Shown here piece by piece: positions 7,352-16,876 of a stretch of DNA of 64,000 nt. Position numbers and translations under genes: made by a program. The notes beneath the pieces were generated by a model that ran no database searches, was not told where the DNA came from, and was given only the letters and a program-made list of their open reading frames with translations. Location of the stretch: contig NZ_JACJQA010000027.1 of NCBI RefSeq assembly GCF_014696355.1, positions 62,001 through 126,000 on the forward strand, in the 5' to 3' direction. Within the stretch, counting starts at the first letter, position 1. The number at the start of each line of letters is the position of its first letter. This DNA is from Pseudanabaena sp. FACHB-1998. Its GTDB lineage: Bacteria; Cyanobacteriota; Cyanobacteriia; Pseudanabaenales; Pseudanabaenaceae.

Positions 7352-9988
7352 ATGGCTAGCTTCCCTTCTCTTACTGGCGCTGAAATCCGCTCCAAGTTTC
7401 TCGAATTTTTTGAGGAGCGTGGTCATAAGGTATTGCCTAGCGCTTCCCTCGTACCTGCCGATCCCACGGTGTTACTCACCATTGCGGGAATGCTGCCATT
7501 TAAGCCGATTTTTCTAGGACAGCAAGAATCTGAAGTTCCTCGCGCCACCACATCTCAAAAATGTATCCGCACCAATGACATCGAAAATGTCGGTAGAACG
7601 GCGCGTCACCATACATTTTTTGAAATGCTAGGAAACTTTAGTTTTGGCGATTATTTCAAAAAAGAAGCGATCGCTTGGGGATGGGAATTAGTCACCAAAG
7701 TATTTCAACTGCCTGCGGATCGTTTAGTGGTCAGCGTTTACCATACCGATGAAGATGCCTTTGCGATTTGGCGCGATGCGATCGGTATTCCAGCCCATCG
7801 GATTCAACGCATGGGTGACGATAATTTTTGGGCTTCGGGTGCTACGGGTCCCTGTGGTCCCTGCTCAGAAATCTATTTTGATTTCCATCCCGAATTAGGT
7901 GACGCGCATATTGATTTAGAGGATGATTCGCGCTTCTTAGAGATTTATAACCTTGTTTTCATGGAACTAAACCGTGATGCTGAAGGAAATCTCACTCCTT
8001 TGAAGAAACAGAATATTGATACGGGCTTAGGATTAGAACGCATGGCGCAGGTTTTGCAATGCGTTCCCAATAACTACGAAACTGATTTGATTTTTCCAAT
8101 TATCAAAAAAGCGGCGGATATTGCAGGGCGGGACTATCACCAGAGCGATGAGAAGGTGAAGACTTCGCTCAAGGTGATCGGCGACCATGTGCGTTCTGTC
8201 GTGCATATGATTGCGGATGGCATTAATGCCTCCAATGTGGGGCGAGGCTATATCCTGCGCCGTTTATTGCGTCGGGTCGTGCGGCATGGACGCTTGATCG
8301 GGATTGCTGGCACTTTTGCGGCAGAGGTCGCTGAGGTGGCGATCGCCCTTTCAGAATCAGTCTATCCCAACACTCGCGAAAGAGCGAAGGTTATTAAGGA
8401 AGAAATTCAAATCGAAGAAACTCGCTTCTTGCAAACCCTCGAACGGGGAGAGAAGCTGCTTGAGGAAATTCTCGCGAAGCCTGAAGTTAAGACTAGTAAA
8501 ACCATTTCAGGGCTAGATGCCTTTACTCTCTACGATACCTATGGCTTCCCCTTTGAACTCACTCAAGAAATTGCCGAAGAGGTTGGCTTTAGCGTTGTTG
8601 CCGATGGCTTTGATGAGGAAATGAAGAAGCAACAGGAGCGATCGCAAGCGGCTCATGAGGATATTGATTTATTAGCCAAAGATAATTGGGCAAATGTTGC
8701 TAAGGAAATTGGTAAAACTGAGTTTCTTGGCTACAGCGAACTTAGCAGCATTGCCACAGTTAAGGCGATTTTGGTCAATGGCGAATTGGTGAAAACTGCG
8801 ATCGCTGGTAGCAAAGCCCAAATTGTTTTAGATTGCACGCCTTTTTATGCGGAATCAGGCGGACAGGTGGGTGATTCGGGATATCTCGCTATTGGTTCGG
8901 CGATCGCCAAAATCAGTGATGTGCAGAAGCAAGCCAATCTATTTATCCACATTGGACAGATCGAACGCGGTGAAATATCCGTAGACGATGCAGTCAATGC
9001 TCAAGTTGCCATTTCAGAACGTCGCCGCACTCAGGCTCACCACACCGCAACCCACCTCTTGCAAGCGGCTCTCAAGAAAATTGTCGATCCTAATGTCTCC
9101 CAAGCAGGTTCACTAGTAGATAGCGATCGCCTCCGTTTTGACTTTAATCTCAATCGTGCTGTCACCGCCGACGAGATGCATCAAATCGAATTGCAAATCA
9201 ATAACTGGATTGCGGAATCCCACGACTCAGTTATAGAAGTATTGCCCATTGCAGAAGCCAAGGCTAAAGGCGCGATCGCCATGTTTGGCGAGAAGTATGG
9301 CGCAGAAGTGCGCGTCATCGATATTCCTAACGTGTCGATGGAACTCTGTGGCGGTACACATGTAAAAAATACCAGCGAAATTGGCTTGTTTAAAATCATT
9401 TCTGAAGTCGGTGTGGCTTCTGGTGTGCGACGTATTGAAGCGATCGCAGGTCAAGCGGTTCTCGAATACCTCACTCTGCGCGACAATATCGCTAAGGACT
9501 TAAGCGATCGCTTTAAAATTAAGCCTGAAGAAATTAGCGATCGGATTACAGGATTGCAACACGAGTTGAAAAATTCCCAAAAGGAAGTGGAAGCTCTCAA
9601 GCAACAACTAGCCCTAGTCAAGGCTGATAGCCTCCTGACCGAAGCTGAACCCGTGGGCGAATTTAAAATCTTGGTAGCGCAACTTCCTGACATTGAAGCC
9701 GAAGCCTTAAAAGCAGCAGCAGAGAAGCTTTCGGCTAAATTAGGACATAGCGCGGTTGTGCTGGGTTCCTTTAGCGAAGATGGCAAGGTGACGCTAGTTG
9801 CTTCTTTTAGTAAGGAAGTAAATGCCAAAGGCTTACAAGCGGGCAAATTTATCGGGGCGATCGCCAAAATTTGCGGCGGCGGCGGCGGCGGTCGTCCTAA
9901 TCTCGCCCAAGCAGGCGGCAAGGATGCCAGCAAGTTACCCGAAGCCCTAGAAGCGGCGGAACATCAACTCAAGCACGCACTTTCTTAA
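7352..9988 (+). CDS. alaS: Alanyl-tRNA synthetase
   Basis: Charges tRNA-Ala with alanine and edits mischarged Ser/Gly. The ATG at 7352 ([20 protein letters not shown]) gives 878 aa, the normal size; a TTG-started extension from 7286 is not supported by family N-termini. Class II motifs are visible in [20 protein letters not shown] and [13 protein letters not shown]. The editing domain carries the zinc-binding [13 protein letters not shown] and CGGTHV motifs. The C-terminal C-Ala domain ends with a poly-Gly [15 protein letters not shown] loop encoded by a GGC run at 9882-9892. Assignment is secure. Confidence 0.98.
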   Translation: MASFPSLTGAEIRSKFLEFFEERGHKVLPSASLVPADPTVLLTIAGMLPFKPIFLGQQESEVPRATTSQKCIRTNDIENVGRTARHHTFFEMLGNFSFGDYFKKEAIAWGWELVTKVFQLPADRLVVSVYHTDEDAFAIWRDAIGIPAHRIQRMGDDNFWASGATGPCGPCSEIYFDFHPELGDAHIDLEDDSRFLEIYNLVFMELNRDAEGNLTPLKKQNIDTGLGLERMAQVLQCVPNNYETDLIFPIIKKAADIAGRDYHQSDEKVKTSLKVIGDHVRSVVHMIADGINASNVGRGYILRRLLRRVVRHGRLIGIAGTFAAEVAEVAIALSESVYPNTRERAKVIKEEIQIEETRFLQTLERGEKLLEEILAKPEVKTSKTISGLDAFTLYDTYGFPFELTQEIAEEVGFSVVADGFDEEMKKQQERSQAAHEDIDLLAKDNWANVAKEIGKTEFLGYSELSSIATVKAILVNGELVKTAIAGSKAQIVLDCTPFYAESGGQVGDSGYLAIGSAIAKISDVQKQANLFIHIGQIERGEISVDDAVNAQVAISERRRTQAHHTATHLLQAALKKIVDPNVSQAGSLVDSDRLRFDFNLNRAVTADEMHQIELQINNWIAESHDSVIEVLPIAEAKAKGAIAMFGEKYGAEVRVIDIPNVSMELCGGTHVKNTSEIGLFKIISEVGVASGVRRIEAIAGQAVLEYLTLRDNIAKDLSDRFKIKPEEISDRITGLQHELKNSQKEVEALKQQLALVKADSLLTEAEPVGEFKILVAQLPDIEAEALKAAAEKLSAKLGHSAVVLGSFSEDGKVTLVASFSKEVNAKGLQAGKFIGAIAKICGGGGGGRPNLAQAGGKDASKLPEALEAAEHQLKHALS

Positions 9989-9995
9989 ATCGATT

Positions 9996-10142
9996 GGTTT
10001 TCATTTTGTCCTATAGCGATGTAAGTTTTGCTTAGGATATAAAACCCCAAAAGTGAGTTGCGGCGCGAAGCGCCGCAACTCGCTTTTGGGGTTTTGGTTT
10101 GTACTGGCTAACTCTTGCTTTGCTATGGGCAAAATGAAAACC
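9996..10142. repeat. Family-A palindromic element downstream of alaS
   Basis: Central palindrome: arms 10041-10066 and 10070-10095 (26 bp, one mismatch) around a GAA loop inside GCGCGAAGCGC. It is flanked by sequence shared with copies at 33459-33570 and 37975-38093 (GTTTGTACTGGCTAACTCTT on the alaS side). A further outer 13-bp inverted repeat GGTTTTCATTTTG occupies 9996-10008 and 10130-10142. It can act as a bidirectional terminator for convergent alaS and the reductase. Confidence 0.8.
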
Positions 10143-10148
10143 GCTAAT

Positions 10149-11084
10149 TTAACAACTTTGTCTCAAAAGCGAAACTTCTTCAGGAGTTAATGACCAACCT
10201 AAAGCTCCCGCATTTTGGGTTGCTTGTTGAGCATTTTTTGCCCCTGGAATAGGAATCACATTACCCTGACAGATCAACCAATTCAAAGAAATTTGAGCGG
10301 GAGTTTTGCAATACTTCTCAGATAGATTTTTTAAATTAGAGAATAGAGGTTCGAGCTTTTGCAAGCCCTTTGGACTAAAACGGGGATCAACTCGTCTTGC
10401 ACCTTGCAAAGTTTTGATACTCTCTAAATTATATTTACCCGTTAGCAAACCTTGAGCCAAAGGGCTATAGGCGAGAATGGTTACTCCCAATTGTTGAGCC
10501 TTTTCTAGCACTCCATTCTGTTCAATTTGTCTGGTGAGTAGGGAATAGGGAACTTGATTAACCGCTAGGGGAATTCCTTTAGCAGCTAAATATTGATGGG
10601 CTTGAGCCATTTGGGCGGCGGAGTAGTTACTCACGCCCACGGACTGGATGCGTCCTTTTTTTACTTCATCCGCCAAAACCTCCATAAAATCTTTGGTCTT
10701 AATCAAAAACTCTAGGGGCCAATGAATTTGGTAGAGACTAATTTGAGATGTCTGTAGCCTTTCTAGACTAGCAGTCAGAGCATCAGCGATCGCCTTACGA
10801 TTCCATCGCCAAGGTAAGGGGAAATATTTAGTGGCAATCTGAATAGGTTGGCTGGTTTGTTTGCAAAACTTCCCAATTAAGCGTTCTGACTCTCCTAATC
10901 CATAGACTTCAGCCGTATCAAAGAAAGTAACCCCAGCATCAATCGAAGCTTGAAATGCTCCCTCCACATCACTTGCGCCAAAGTCCTTGCCATAAGCCCA
11001 AAATAGTGTGTCTCCCCAAGCCCAAGTACCTACGCCTAAAGCAGTTACGATGGGTCCATCGATGCCGAGTTTAATAGTTTGCAT
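10149..11084 (-). CDS. Aldo/keto reductase
   Basis: A 311-aa NADPH-dependent (beta/alpha)8 oxidoreductase. The catalytic tetrad is visible: FFDTAEVYG (Asp, Tyr), a Lys in IATKYFPLPW, and the His of LYQIHWPLE. The C-terminal cofactor region reads GNVIPIPGAKNAQQATQNAG. It is a general carbonyl-reducing enzyme; the substrate is unknown. It starts ATG at 11084 and is followed on the same strand only by the repeat at alaS. Confidence 0.93.
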   Translation of the reverse strand: MQTIKLGIDGPIVTALGVGTWAWGDTLFWAYGKDFGASDVEGAFQASIDAGVTFFDTAEVYGLGESERLIGKFCKQTSQPIQIATKYFPLPWRWNRKAIADALTASLERLQTSQISLYQIHWPLEFLIKTKDFMEVLADEVKKGRIQSVGVSNYSAAQMAQAHQYLAAKGIPLAVNQVPYSLLTRQIEQNGVLEKAQQLGVTILAYSPLAQGLLTGKYNLESIKTLQGARRVDPRFSPKGLQKLEPLFSNLKNLSEKYCKTPAQISLNWLICQGNVIPIPGAKNAQQATQNAGALGWSLTPEEVSLLRQSC

Positions 11085-11111
11085 ATTTCCTTTACGAATT
11101 TTTCGCCTATT

Positions 11112-11146
11112 ATAGCAAGAGGCTTGCTTTGCAAGCCTCTTGCTAT
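11112..11146. repeat. Perfect 16-bp-arm hairpin
   Basis: ATAGCAAGAGGCTTGC, TTT loop, exact complement. It lies just upstream of the reductase start (minus strand) and could terminate transcription from the decarboxylase side only if that ran minus, past 11332. Confidence 0.6.
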
Positions 11147-11155
11147 TGGTTTCTG

Positions 11156-11265
11156 AGTTTTTTTAATTAAGAAAGAGCCTAGCCATTTCTTAATTAAAAA
11201 AACTTACTGGGTTTGTTTTTTAATCTCTGAAAGTTTGGCAACACTTTTAGGGATTAGTATTACTC
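11156..11265. repeat. Family-B two-hairpin element, copy 1 (reverse orientation)
   Basis: Read on the minus strand it has a degenerate first hairpin, AAACCCAGTAAG, then a T-rich link and a TTAATTAAGAAA hairpin. The same order occurs at 38708-38810 and 47953-48053, with the shared AACCC-AGTAAGGTTTT centre. Confidence 0.55.
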
Positions 11266-11297
11266 CCTTTCCAGCCTAGAAATAGACATTAAAACCC

Positions 11298-11340
11298 AAG
11301 AATTAGATGTGCGGCGCGAAGAGCCGCACATCTAATTCTT
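11298..11340. terminator. Hairpin at the 3' end of the decarboxylase gene
   Basis: 18-bp arms (AAGAATTAGATGTGCGGC and complement) overlap the stop codon of the minus-strand decarboxylase gene; the centre GCGAAGA is a damaged GCGAAGC core. Confidence 0.65.
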
Positions 11341-12780
11341 TGATGGAAAGGAAGTAATAACTCGCAAAGTTTCCAAACTCTCATCACTAGCACCATTGAT
11401 AATTCCACCCGATCGCAAAATACATTGCAATATCTCAATCACCGCTCTCGTAATTTCTTCACCGATGCAGAGTAAGGGAATTCCGGGGGGATAGGGACAT
11501 AGGGACTCAGCGCTGATTTTGCCGATCGCTTGTTCTAGGGGTAGGCGATCACTTTTGGCGAAGTAGGCTTCGCGAGGGGTAATTGATAATTGGTGATTGG
11601 GGATTGGTAATTGATAATTGATGCTAGTTTTGATCTTTTCTTCTTTACTTTTACCTTTTGTCCTGACCAGTTCAGCAAATCCTTTAATGAGGCGATCGAT
11701 ATCATCTTGAGTATTGCCGAGACTAAGGATAAATACTAATTGGGTCAGGGTGGGCATTTCTGCCATCACATCTACTTGCGAATGTAAATACACATCTGCA
11801 TCAAATCCAGTTATATCTAAATGATCAACCATTACGGTTAAGCGAGTTGGATCGAGGTTAGGAACTTGAAGCTGATCGAAAGTACGGAGATCGGGTATTT
11901 GGTTGAGACGAATTCTTGCTTCTTGGGCGAGTCTGATCGTTTCAGTTAAGATCGCTTTACCTGCGATCGCCATTTGGCGACGGGCGACATCGAGGGAAAT
12001 GAGAAGTAATAAATTGGGACTGCTCGATCGCAATATTTGTAAAGCCCGTTCTACCTGCTCGGCGGCAATGCGATCGCCTTGTAGGTGCAAAATGGAAGAT
12101 TGGGTAAGGCTTCCCGCAACCTTGTGAGTAGATTGCACGACGAGATCGGCTCCTGCTTGCAAGGCGGAGATGGGCAGATCAGGATGAAATCCTAAATGTG
12201 CGCCATGAGCCGCATCTACCAGTAAAGGAACCTTAAAGGAATGAGCGATCGCCGCCATTTTGGCAAGATCGCCACAAACACCAAAATAATTTGGACTAAC
12301 TAACAGAACGGCTTTTGCATCGGAATGTTGATTTAAAAAAGCTTCTAAGGTTTCAGGGCTTACGCCTAAATCCAAATCAAATTCTGGCAAATAATCCGTT
12401 GGCAAATAAATCGGAGTCGCGCCATTGAGAACTAAACCAGCGATCGCCGCCTTATGACAATTTCGACCAATTAAAACCTTATCCCCCTGTCCACAGGTCG
12501 CCAAAAGCATTGCCTGTATGCCACAGGTAGAGCCATTGGTCAAGAACCAAGCGCGATCGCTGCCATACGCTTCTGAGGCTAGCAATTCGGCTTCATTAAC
12601 GGCTTCTTCTAATTCTGGAAGTTCGGGCAAGTCAAGGCGAAACATGGTTTCACCCATAAGGGTCATAAACTCACGATCAATTCCTTGCCCACGTTTATGT
12701 CCAGGCATATAAAAAGGCGCATGATCGATATTTAAATATTGCTGGGCGGCAGCTAGTAAAGGAACAGTATTTTGATTCAT
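11332..12780 (-). CDS. Orn/Lys/Arg decarboxylase-type PLP enzyme
   Basis: A 482-aa fold-type I PLP decarboxylase of the Orn/Lys/Arg group. Near the start it has APFYMPGHKRGQG. The PLP Asp region is LLVDAAHGAHLGFH and the Schiff-base lysine is in VQSTHKVAGSLTQ. The C-terminal part has YPPGIPLLCIGE. I take the ATG at 12780 (MNQNTVPLLAA); an ATG at 12798 is also in frame. The short form fits the compact cyanobacterial/Bacillus-type class lacking the N-terminal wing domain. Substrate (Arg, Lys or Orn) cannot be decided from sequence; it probably feeds polyamine synthesis. Confidence 0.88.
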   Translation of the reverse strand: MNQNTVPLLAAAQQYLNIDHAPFYMPGHKRGQGIDREFMTLMGETMFRLDLPELPELEEAVNEAELLASEAYGSDRAWFLTNGSTCGIQAMLLATCGQGDKVLIGRNCHKAAIAGLVLNGATPIYLPTDYLPEFDLDLGVSPETLEAFLNQHSDAKAVLLVSPNYFGVCGDLAKMAAIAHSFKVPLLVDAAHGAHLGFHPDLPISALQAGADLVVQSTHKVAGSLTQSSILHLQGDRIAAEQVERALQILRSSSPNLLLLISLDVARRQMAIAGKAILTETIRLAQEARIRLNQIPDLRTFDQLQVPNLDPTRLTVMVDHLDITGFDADVYLHSQVDVMAEMPTLTQLVFILSLGNTQDDIDRLIKGFAELVRTKGKSKEEKIKTSINYQLPIPNHQLSITPREAYFAKSDRLPLEQAIGKISAESLCPYPPGIPLLCIGEEITRAVIEILQCILRSGGIINGASDESLETLRVITSFPSKN

Positions 12781-12865
12781 TCGATAGTTGGTTAGCAATT
12801 ATTTCAAGAGATTTCAAATGTTATCTCAGAAAATTAAATCAATCCTGCTCTTTCTAAAATGGAAA

Positions 12866-12940
12866 GAAACGAGTTGCGGCGCGAAGCACCGCAACTCCCC
12901 TTCTGGGTTTGTGTCCTCACAAAAATGGCAACAGCGATAT
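12866..12940. repeat. Family-A' partial palindromic element
   Basis: GAGTTGCGGCGCGAAGCACC followed by GCAACTC, then TTCTGGGTTTGTGTCCTCAC and AATGGCAACAGC, matching the right part of the elements at 21984-22094 and 37861-37973. The left end is missing or degenerate. Confidence 0.55.
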
Positions 12941-12966
12941 GACCGCATTTTTGGTGGTAAAAGAGT

Positions 12967-13013
12967 AGATAAAAAAATAGAGGATCGCTTTGCGATCCTC
13001 TATTTTTTTATCT
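12967..13013. terminator. Terminator of ndhF
   Basis: 22-bp perfect arms (12967-12988, 12992-13013) around TTT with a T-tract on each side, directly after the ndhF stop. The structure and U-tract are classical for intrinsic termination. Confidence 0.8.
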
Positions 13014-13025
13014 AGAGTCAAGATA

Positions 13026-15041
13026 CTAAATCGAAGTGACGATTACAAAACCGAGAACACCGATGAAGATGACTAGAGCATAAAATTGAGCTTTGCCATT
13101 TTCAAAGTACTTTAAGCCTTCGCCAGTTACTACGGTGACGAAACCTGCAAGGTTAACTACACCATCGACAATTTTGGCATCAACTTCTAGCACTTGACGC
13201 GCTAGGCGGCGAGAGCCAATAACGAAGACAGCATTGTAAAGCTCGTCAATGTACCATTTGTTCTTAGAGAAATTATAGAGAGGCTGAATGGACTTAGCGA
13301 TCGCACTGGGATCGATTTTCTTTTGCAAATACATCAAAATTGCTAGCGAAATACCGATTAGCCCAATACCGATAGAACTACCACCCATTAACAGAAATTC
13401 GGGCGTAAAGCCCTCAGCAGGAACTTCGGTAATTTTTTCTGAGGGAGCATGGATAAAATACTCAAAGTAGTTCCCCAAGGGTGTCCCCACTAGACCGATG
13501 AGCATCGAAGGAATTGCCAAAACCATCAGAGGAAAAGTCATCGTAATGGGTGACTCATGGGGCTTGCTAGCATGATGATGACTGTGAGAATCACCACCAG
13601 CAATGGGTTCTTTGCCAACGGAATTTTCTGCTTTTACGGAGGCTAGTAGCTTCTTGTCAGTACCGCGAAATTCTCCTTCAAAGGTGGTGAAGTACATACG
13701 GAACATATAGAAAGCTGTGATCCCCGCCGTCGCAAACCCGATCGCCCAAAGCGCAGGATTTGCCTTAAAAGTAGATGCGAGAATTTCATCCTTTGACCAG
13801 AAGCCCGCAAAGGGAGGGATGCCGCTAATGGCAAGTGTGCCGATAAAGAAGGTAATCGCCGTAATGGGCATATATTTGCGTAAGCCACCCATCACTCGCA
13901 TATCTTGAGCAAGGTCGGGATCATGTCCTACGACTTCTTCCATTCCGTGAATGACGGAACCAGATCCAAGGAACATCATCGCTTTGAAATAAGCGTGGGT
14001 CATCAGGTGAAATAGTCCAGCACCATATGCACCCACACCCATACCCATCACCATGTAACCCAATTGGGAAACAGTGGAATAGGCTAAACCTTTTTTGATG
14101 TCATTTTGCGTAATCGCAATACTTGCGCCAAGAAATGCGGTAAAGGCTCCTGTCCAAGCGATCGTATTCATCACCGCAGGGATTTCCTCAAATACAGGGA
14201 ACATGCGCGCGATTAAAAATACGCCAGCCGCAACCATCGTTGCCGCATGGATTAATGCCGAAATGGGAGTAGGACCTTCCATCGCATCAGGTAGCCATAC
14301 ATGGAGAGGGAATTGGGCGGATTTTGCCGCAGGTCCCATAAAAACGAGGATGGCGAAGAGGGTTGCTAGAGCTACGCTCAAACCACCAGACTCAACTAAC
14401 TGAGTTAGTCTCTCTCCCATTTCTGTAAATTCAAACGTACCCGTTGCCCAATACAAACCAAGTAAACCTAGTAATAAACCAAAGTCGCCCACACGGTTGG
14501 TAACAAAGGCTTTTTGGCAAGCATCGGCGGCTCCTTTGCGATCGAACCAAAAGCCGACGAGCAGGTAGGAACACATCCCCACTAATTCCCAGAAAATATA
14601 GATCTGTACCAAGTTGGGGCTAACGACTAATCCCAACATGGAGGAGCTAAACAAACTTAGGTAAGCATAAAATCTGACATAGCTGGGATCATGCGCCATG
14701 TAGCCATCGGTGTAAATCTGCACTAAGAAGGCGACGGTGGTGACGATCACGAGCATAAGTGAGGTGAGGTGATCGATCACAAATCCCATTGTCAAATGAA
14801 AAGTGCCTGCTTGCGCCCACTCAAAAGTCCAGAGGTAAGGCTCATGACCTTGAATTTGACTCCAAAGGATGTTTATGGCTAGCACCATTGCTGCGCCTAT
14901 GGCGGATACGCTGAGCGTAGACCAAAGCGATCGCAGTTTATTGGTGGATTTGTTAAAGGTAATCAGTCCTATGCCGATAATCAGTGCTGCGGTGAGTGGC
15001 AGCACGGGAATCAGCCATGCGTATTGATATGCAAAGTCCAT
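13026..15041 (-). CDS. ndhF: NAD(P)H-quinone oxidoreductase subunit 5 (NdhF)
   Basis: A 671-aa proton-pumping subunit of the thylakoid NDH-1 complex (cyclic electron flow, respiration). Many transmembrane helices are visible. Conserved antiporter-like features include WELVGMCSYLLVGFW, KSAQFPLHVWLPDAMEGPTP and LIHAATMVAAGVFL, plus the Lys-containing AITQNDIKKGLAYSTVSQLG. A His-rich insert (SHSHHHASKPH) sits between late helices. It starts with ATG at 15041. The absence of ndhD next door prevents a call on NDH-1L versus other forms; the sequence looks like NdhF1. Confidence 0.95.
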   Translation of the reverse strand: MDFAYQYAWLIPVLPLTAALIIGIGLITFNKSTNKLRSLWSTLSVSAIGAAMVLAINILWSQIQGHEPYLWTFEWAQAGTFHLTMGFVIDHLTSLMLVIVTTVAFLVQIYTDGYMAHDPSYVRFYAYLSLFSSSMLGLVVSPNLVQIYIFWELVGMCSYLLVGFWFDRKGAADACQKAFVTNRVGDFGLLLGLLGLYWATGTFEFTEMGERLTQLVESGGLSVALATLFAILVFMGPAAKSAQFPLHVWLPDAMEGPTPISALIHAATMVAAGVFLIARMFPVFEEIPAVMNTIAWTGAFTAFLGASIAITQNDIKKGLAYSTVSQLGYMVMGMGVGAYGAGLFHLMTHAYFKAMMFLGSGSVIHGMEEVVGHDPDLAQDMRVMGGLRKYMPITAITFFIGTLAISGIPPFAGFWSKDEILASTFKANPALWAIGFATAGITAFYMFRMYFTTFEGEFRGTDKKLLASVKAENSVGKEPIAGGDSHSHHHASKPHESPITMTFPLMVLAIPSMLIGLVGTPLGNYFEYFIHAPSEKITEVPAEGFTPEFLLMGGSSIGIGLIGISLAILMYLQKKIDPSAIAKSIQPLYNFSKNKWYIDELYNAVFVIGSRRLARQVLEVDAKIVDGVVNLAGFVTVVTGEGLKYFENGKAQFYALVIFIGVLGFVIVTSI

Positions 15042-15182
15042 AGGTCGCGTTTGAACGCTAAGTTTAATGTAGAGACGCTGTTAACAGATTAGTTTACTAC
15101 AGTCAGATTGAGCGAGATATGTTAACTATGAGCATTATTACTCATTAAGAATGAATTTTATAAAAACTTAAGTTTTACTCCT

Positions 15183-15243
15183 ATCCCAGTAAATAATTAG
15201 ATGTGGGCGGCTTCGCCGCCCACATCTAATTATTTACTGGGAT
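15183..15243. repeat. 29-bp-arm palindrome between divergent genes
   Basis: Arms 15183-15211 and 15215-15243 pair perfectly around TTC (core GCGGCTTCGCCGC). It lies between ndhF (minus) and the aminotransferase (plus), which diverge, so it is not a terminator for either. The remainder of 15042-15395 holds only short A/T tracts and the hairpin at 15341-15366. Confidence 0.75.
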
Positions 15244-15340
15244 GCCTAGTCTGTGGGGCTGATTGAGTTTTATTGGCAGCAGCTAGAGATTCTCACCATG
15301 GCTTTGATATTTTGAGAATCGGTATAATTGTGACTATAGT

Positions 15341-15366
15341 GAAAACGGTGAAAAACACCGTTTTTT
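15341..15366 (+). promoter_or_regulatory. Terminator-like hairpin in the aminotransferase leader
   Basis: AAAACGGTG, AAAA loop, CACCGTTTTTT lies about 30 bp ahead of the likely TTG start. A GC stem followed by six T residues in a leader resembles an attenuator; no antiterminator partner or leader peptide was found. Confidence 0.45.
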
Positions 15367-15395
15367 ATTTCGTAAAAATTTTTAGAGATATTCCA

Positions 15396-16553
15396 TTGAC
15401 TACTGTTTCGCTGTCACAACGCGCCATTCAAATTAAAGAATCACAAATTCGCGAAGCTTCCCGCTACTGTGAAAAATTTGGAGCGATTAACCTTGCGCAA
15501 GGATTGCCTGATTTCCCTGCGCCAGAAGCACTAAAAGAGGCAGCTAGAGCTGCGATCGCGGCTGATCTTAATCAATATGCTGATAGTTGGGGATGGGAAA
15601 AGCTGCGGGTAGCGATCGCCGAAAAAATGCTACGGGATAATCAAATCACCGTCGATCCTGAAACGGAAATTACAGTTTGCTGCGGTGCAACTGAGGGGTT
15701 AAATGTTGCCCTGATGACTTTGATTAATCAAGGCGATCGCGTTTTAATTTTTGAGCCATTTTACGAAAACTATATTCCCAACCTTGCGACTGTGGGAGGT
15801 ATCCCTGAAATTATTACCCTTACGCCGCCTCAATGGGAAATTACGCAGGAAATGATCGAGCCTGCCTTTAAAAAAGGAATTAAGGCAGTAATTATCAATA
15901 GTCCCGCTAATCCCACAGGTAAGGTCTGGACGAGGACAGAACTAGAATTAATTGCCAAGCTTTGTCTGCAATACGATGTCTATGCCATCACCGATGAAAT
16001 CTATGAATACATCATCTATGAGCAAGAACATATTAGCCTGATGAGTATTGAGGGAATGCGCGATCGCACGATTTTAGTCAATGGCTTTTCTAAAACCTTT
16101 TGTATTACGGGGTGGCGCTTGGGCTATACGATCGCCAGTCCTGAGCTATCCGCCGCCATTCGTCGCATTCATGACTTCATCACCATTAGCGCCCCTGCGC
16201 CTCTACAATACGCCGCCCTAACCGCCATGCAATTTGGGCGAGAATATTTCACTAATATGGCACTAGATTACAAACGGAAGCGCGATATGCTTTATCCCGC
16301 CCTATTAGAAATGGGCTTTTCGCCAGTATTGCCGCAGGGAGCCTATTATATTTGGACTGATAGCTCGGCGATCGCACAGGATGCCGATATGGCAGCTTTT
16401 CGATTAGCTAAGGAAGCCTTGGTTGCGGTCGTACCCGGAACCTGCTTTAGTCATCCCGATCGCGCCAAAGTTAATGGCTTACGTTTCTGCTTTGCTAAGA
16501 AAGACAGCACGATTGAGCTAGCAGTTAAAAATTTGCGTAATCTCAAGCTCTAG
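15396..16553 (+). CDS. Fold-type I pyridoxal-phosphate aminotransferase
   Basis: A 385-aa aspartate-aminotransferase-like enzyme of the kynurenine/methionine-transaminase (MtnE/YbdL) type. I choose the TTG at 15396 (MTTVSLSQRAIQIKESQ) because the in-frame upstream region passes through a terminator-like hairpin and is not family-like. Visible motifs: INLAQGLPDFPAPE, ATEGLNVAL, NSPANPTGKVWTR, the Asp/Tyr pair YAITDEIYEY, the Lys in NGFSKTFCITGWRLGY and the C-terminal Arg in NGLRFCFAK. The amino-acid substrate is uncertain. An imperfect hairpin follows. Confidence 0.88.
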   Translation: MTTVSLSQRAIQIKESQIREASRYCEKFGAINLAQGLPDFPAPEALKEAARAAIAADLNQYADSWGWEKLRVAIAEKMLRDNQITVDPETEITVCCGATEGLNVALMTLINQGDRVLIFEPFYENYIPNLATVGGIPEIITLTPPQWEITQEMIEPAFKKGIKAVIINSPANPTGKVWTRTELELIAKLCLQYDVYAITDEIYEYIIYEQEHISLMSIEGMRDRTILVNGFSKTFCITGWRLGYTIASPELSAAIRRIHDFITISAPAPLQYAALTAMQFGREYFTNMALDYKRKRDMLYPALLEMGFSPVLPQGAYYIWTDSSAIAQDADMAAFRLAKEALVAVVPGTCFSHPDRAKVNGLRFCFAKKDSTIELAVKNLRNLKL

Positions 16554-16585
16554 TGTTGTAGCGGCACAGTCCCACCGCCCCTACT

Positions 16586-16626
16586 AAAAACCTGTGGCGA
16601 TCGCACAGCGTGGACCATAGGTTTTT
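16586..16626 (+). terminator. Imperfect terminator hairpin
   Basis: AAAAACCTGTGG (16586-16597) pairs with CCATAGGTTTTT (16615-16626), one mismatch, with a HIP1 site in the loop. It lies 33 bp after the aminotransferase stop. The rest of 16627-16876 is AT-rich, with no gene seen. Confidence 0.5.
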
Positions 16627-16876
16627 GCATTGATTTTTATTAAGCCTCACAAACTTTTTTGGACTTTCTCTACGATTTAGATCTTAAGAGGAAAGATTTC
16701 GGGTACAGTTACATTAATGTTGGGGATAATATTTAAAACTTTTATTTTAATCATAGAAATTAGTTTGTGAAAAGGCGTAATTTTCTATAAATGAATGAAT
16801 AACTAATTTATTTTAATAATGTTTATTTGTCTGCTTTTTGAATTAGATAGATGTTTGTATCTCTATGGTTTAGGAA

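Noticed and set aside
9451-9933. 160-aa open frame opposite alaS
   Set aside because: It is antisense to a fully conserved synthetase gene, Ser/Ala/Pro-rich as expected of a shadow frame.
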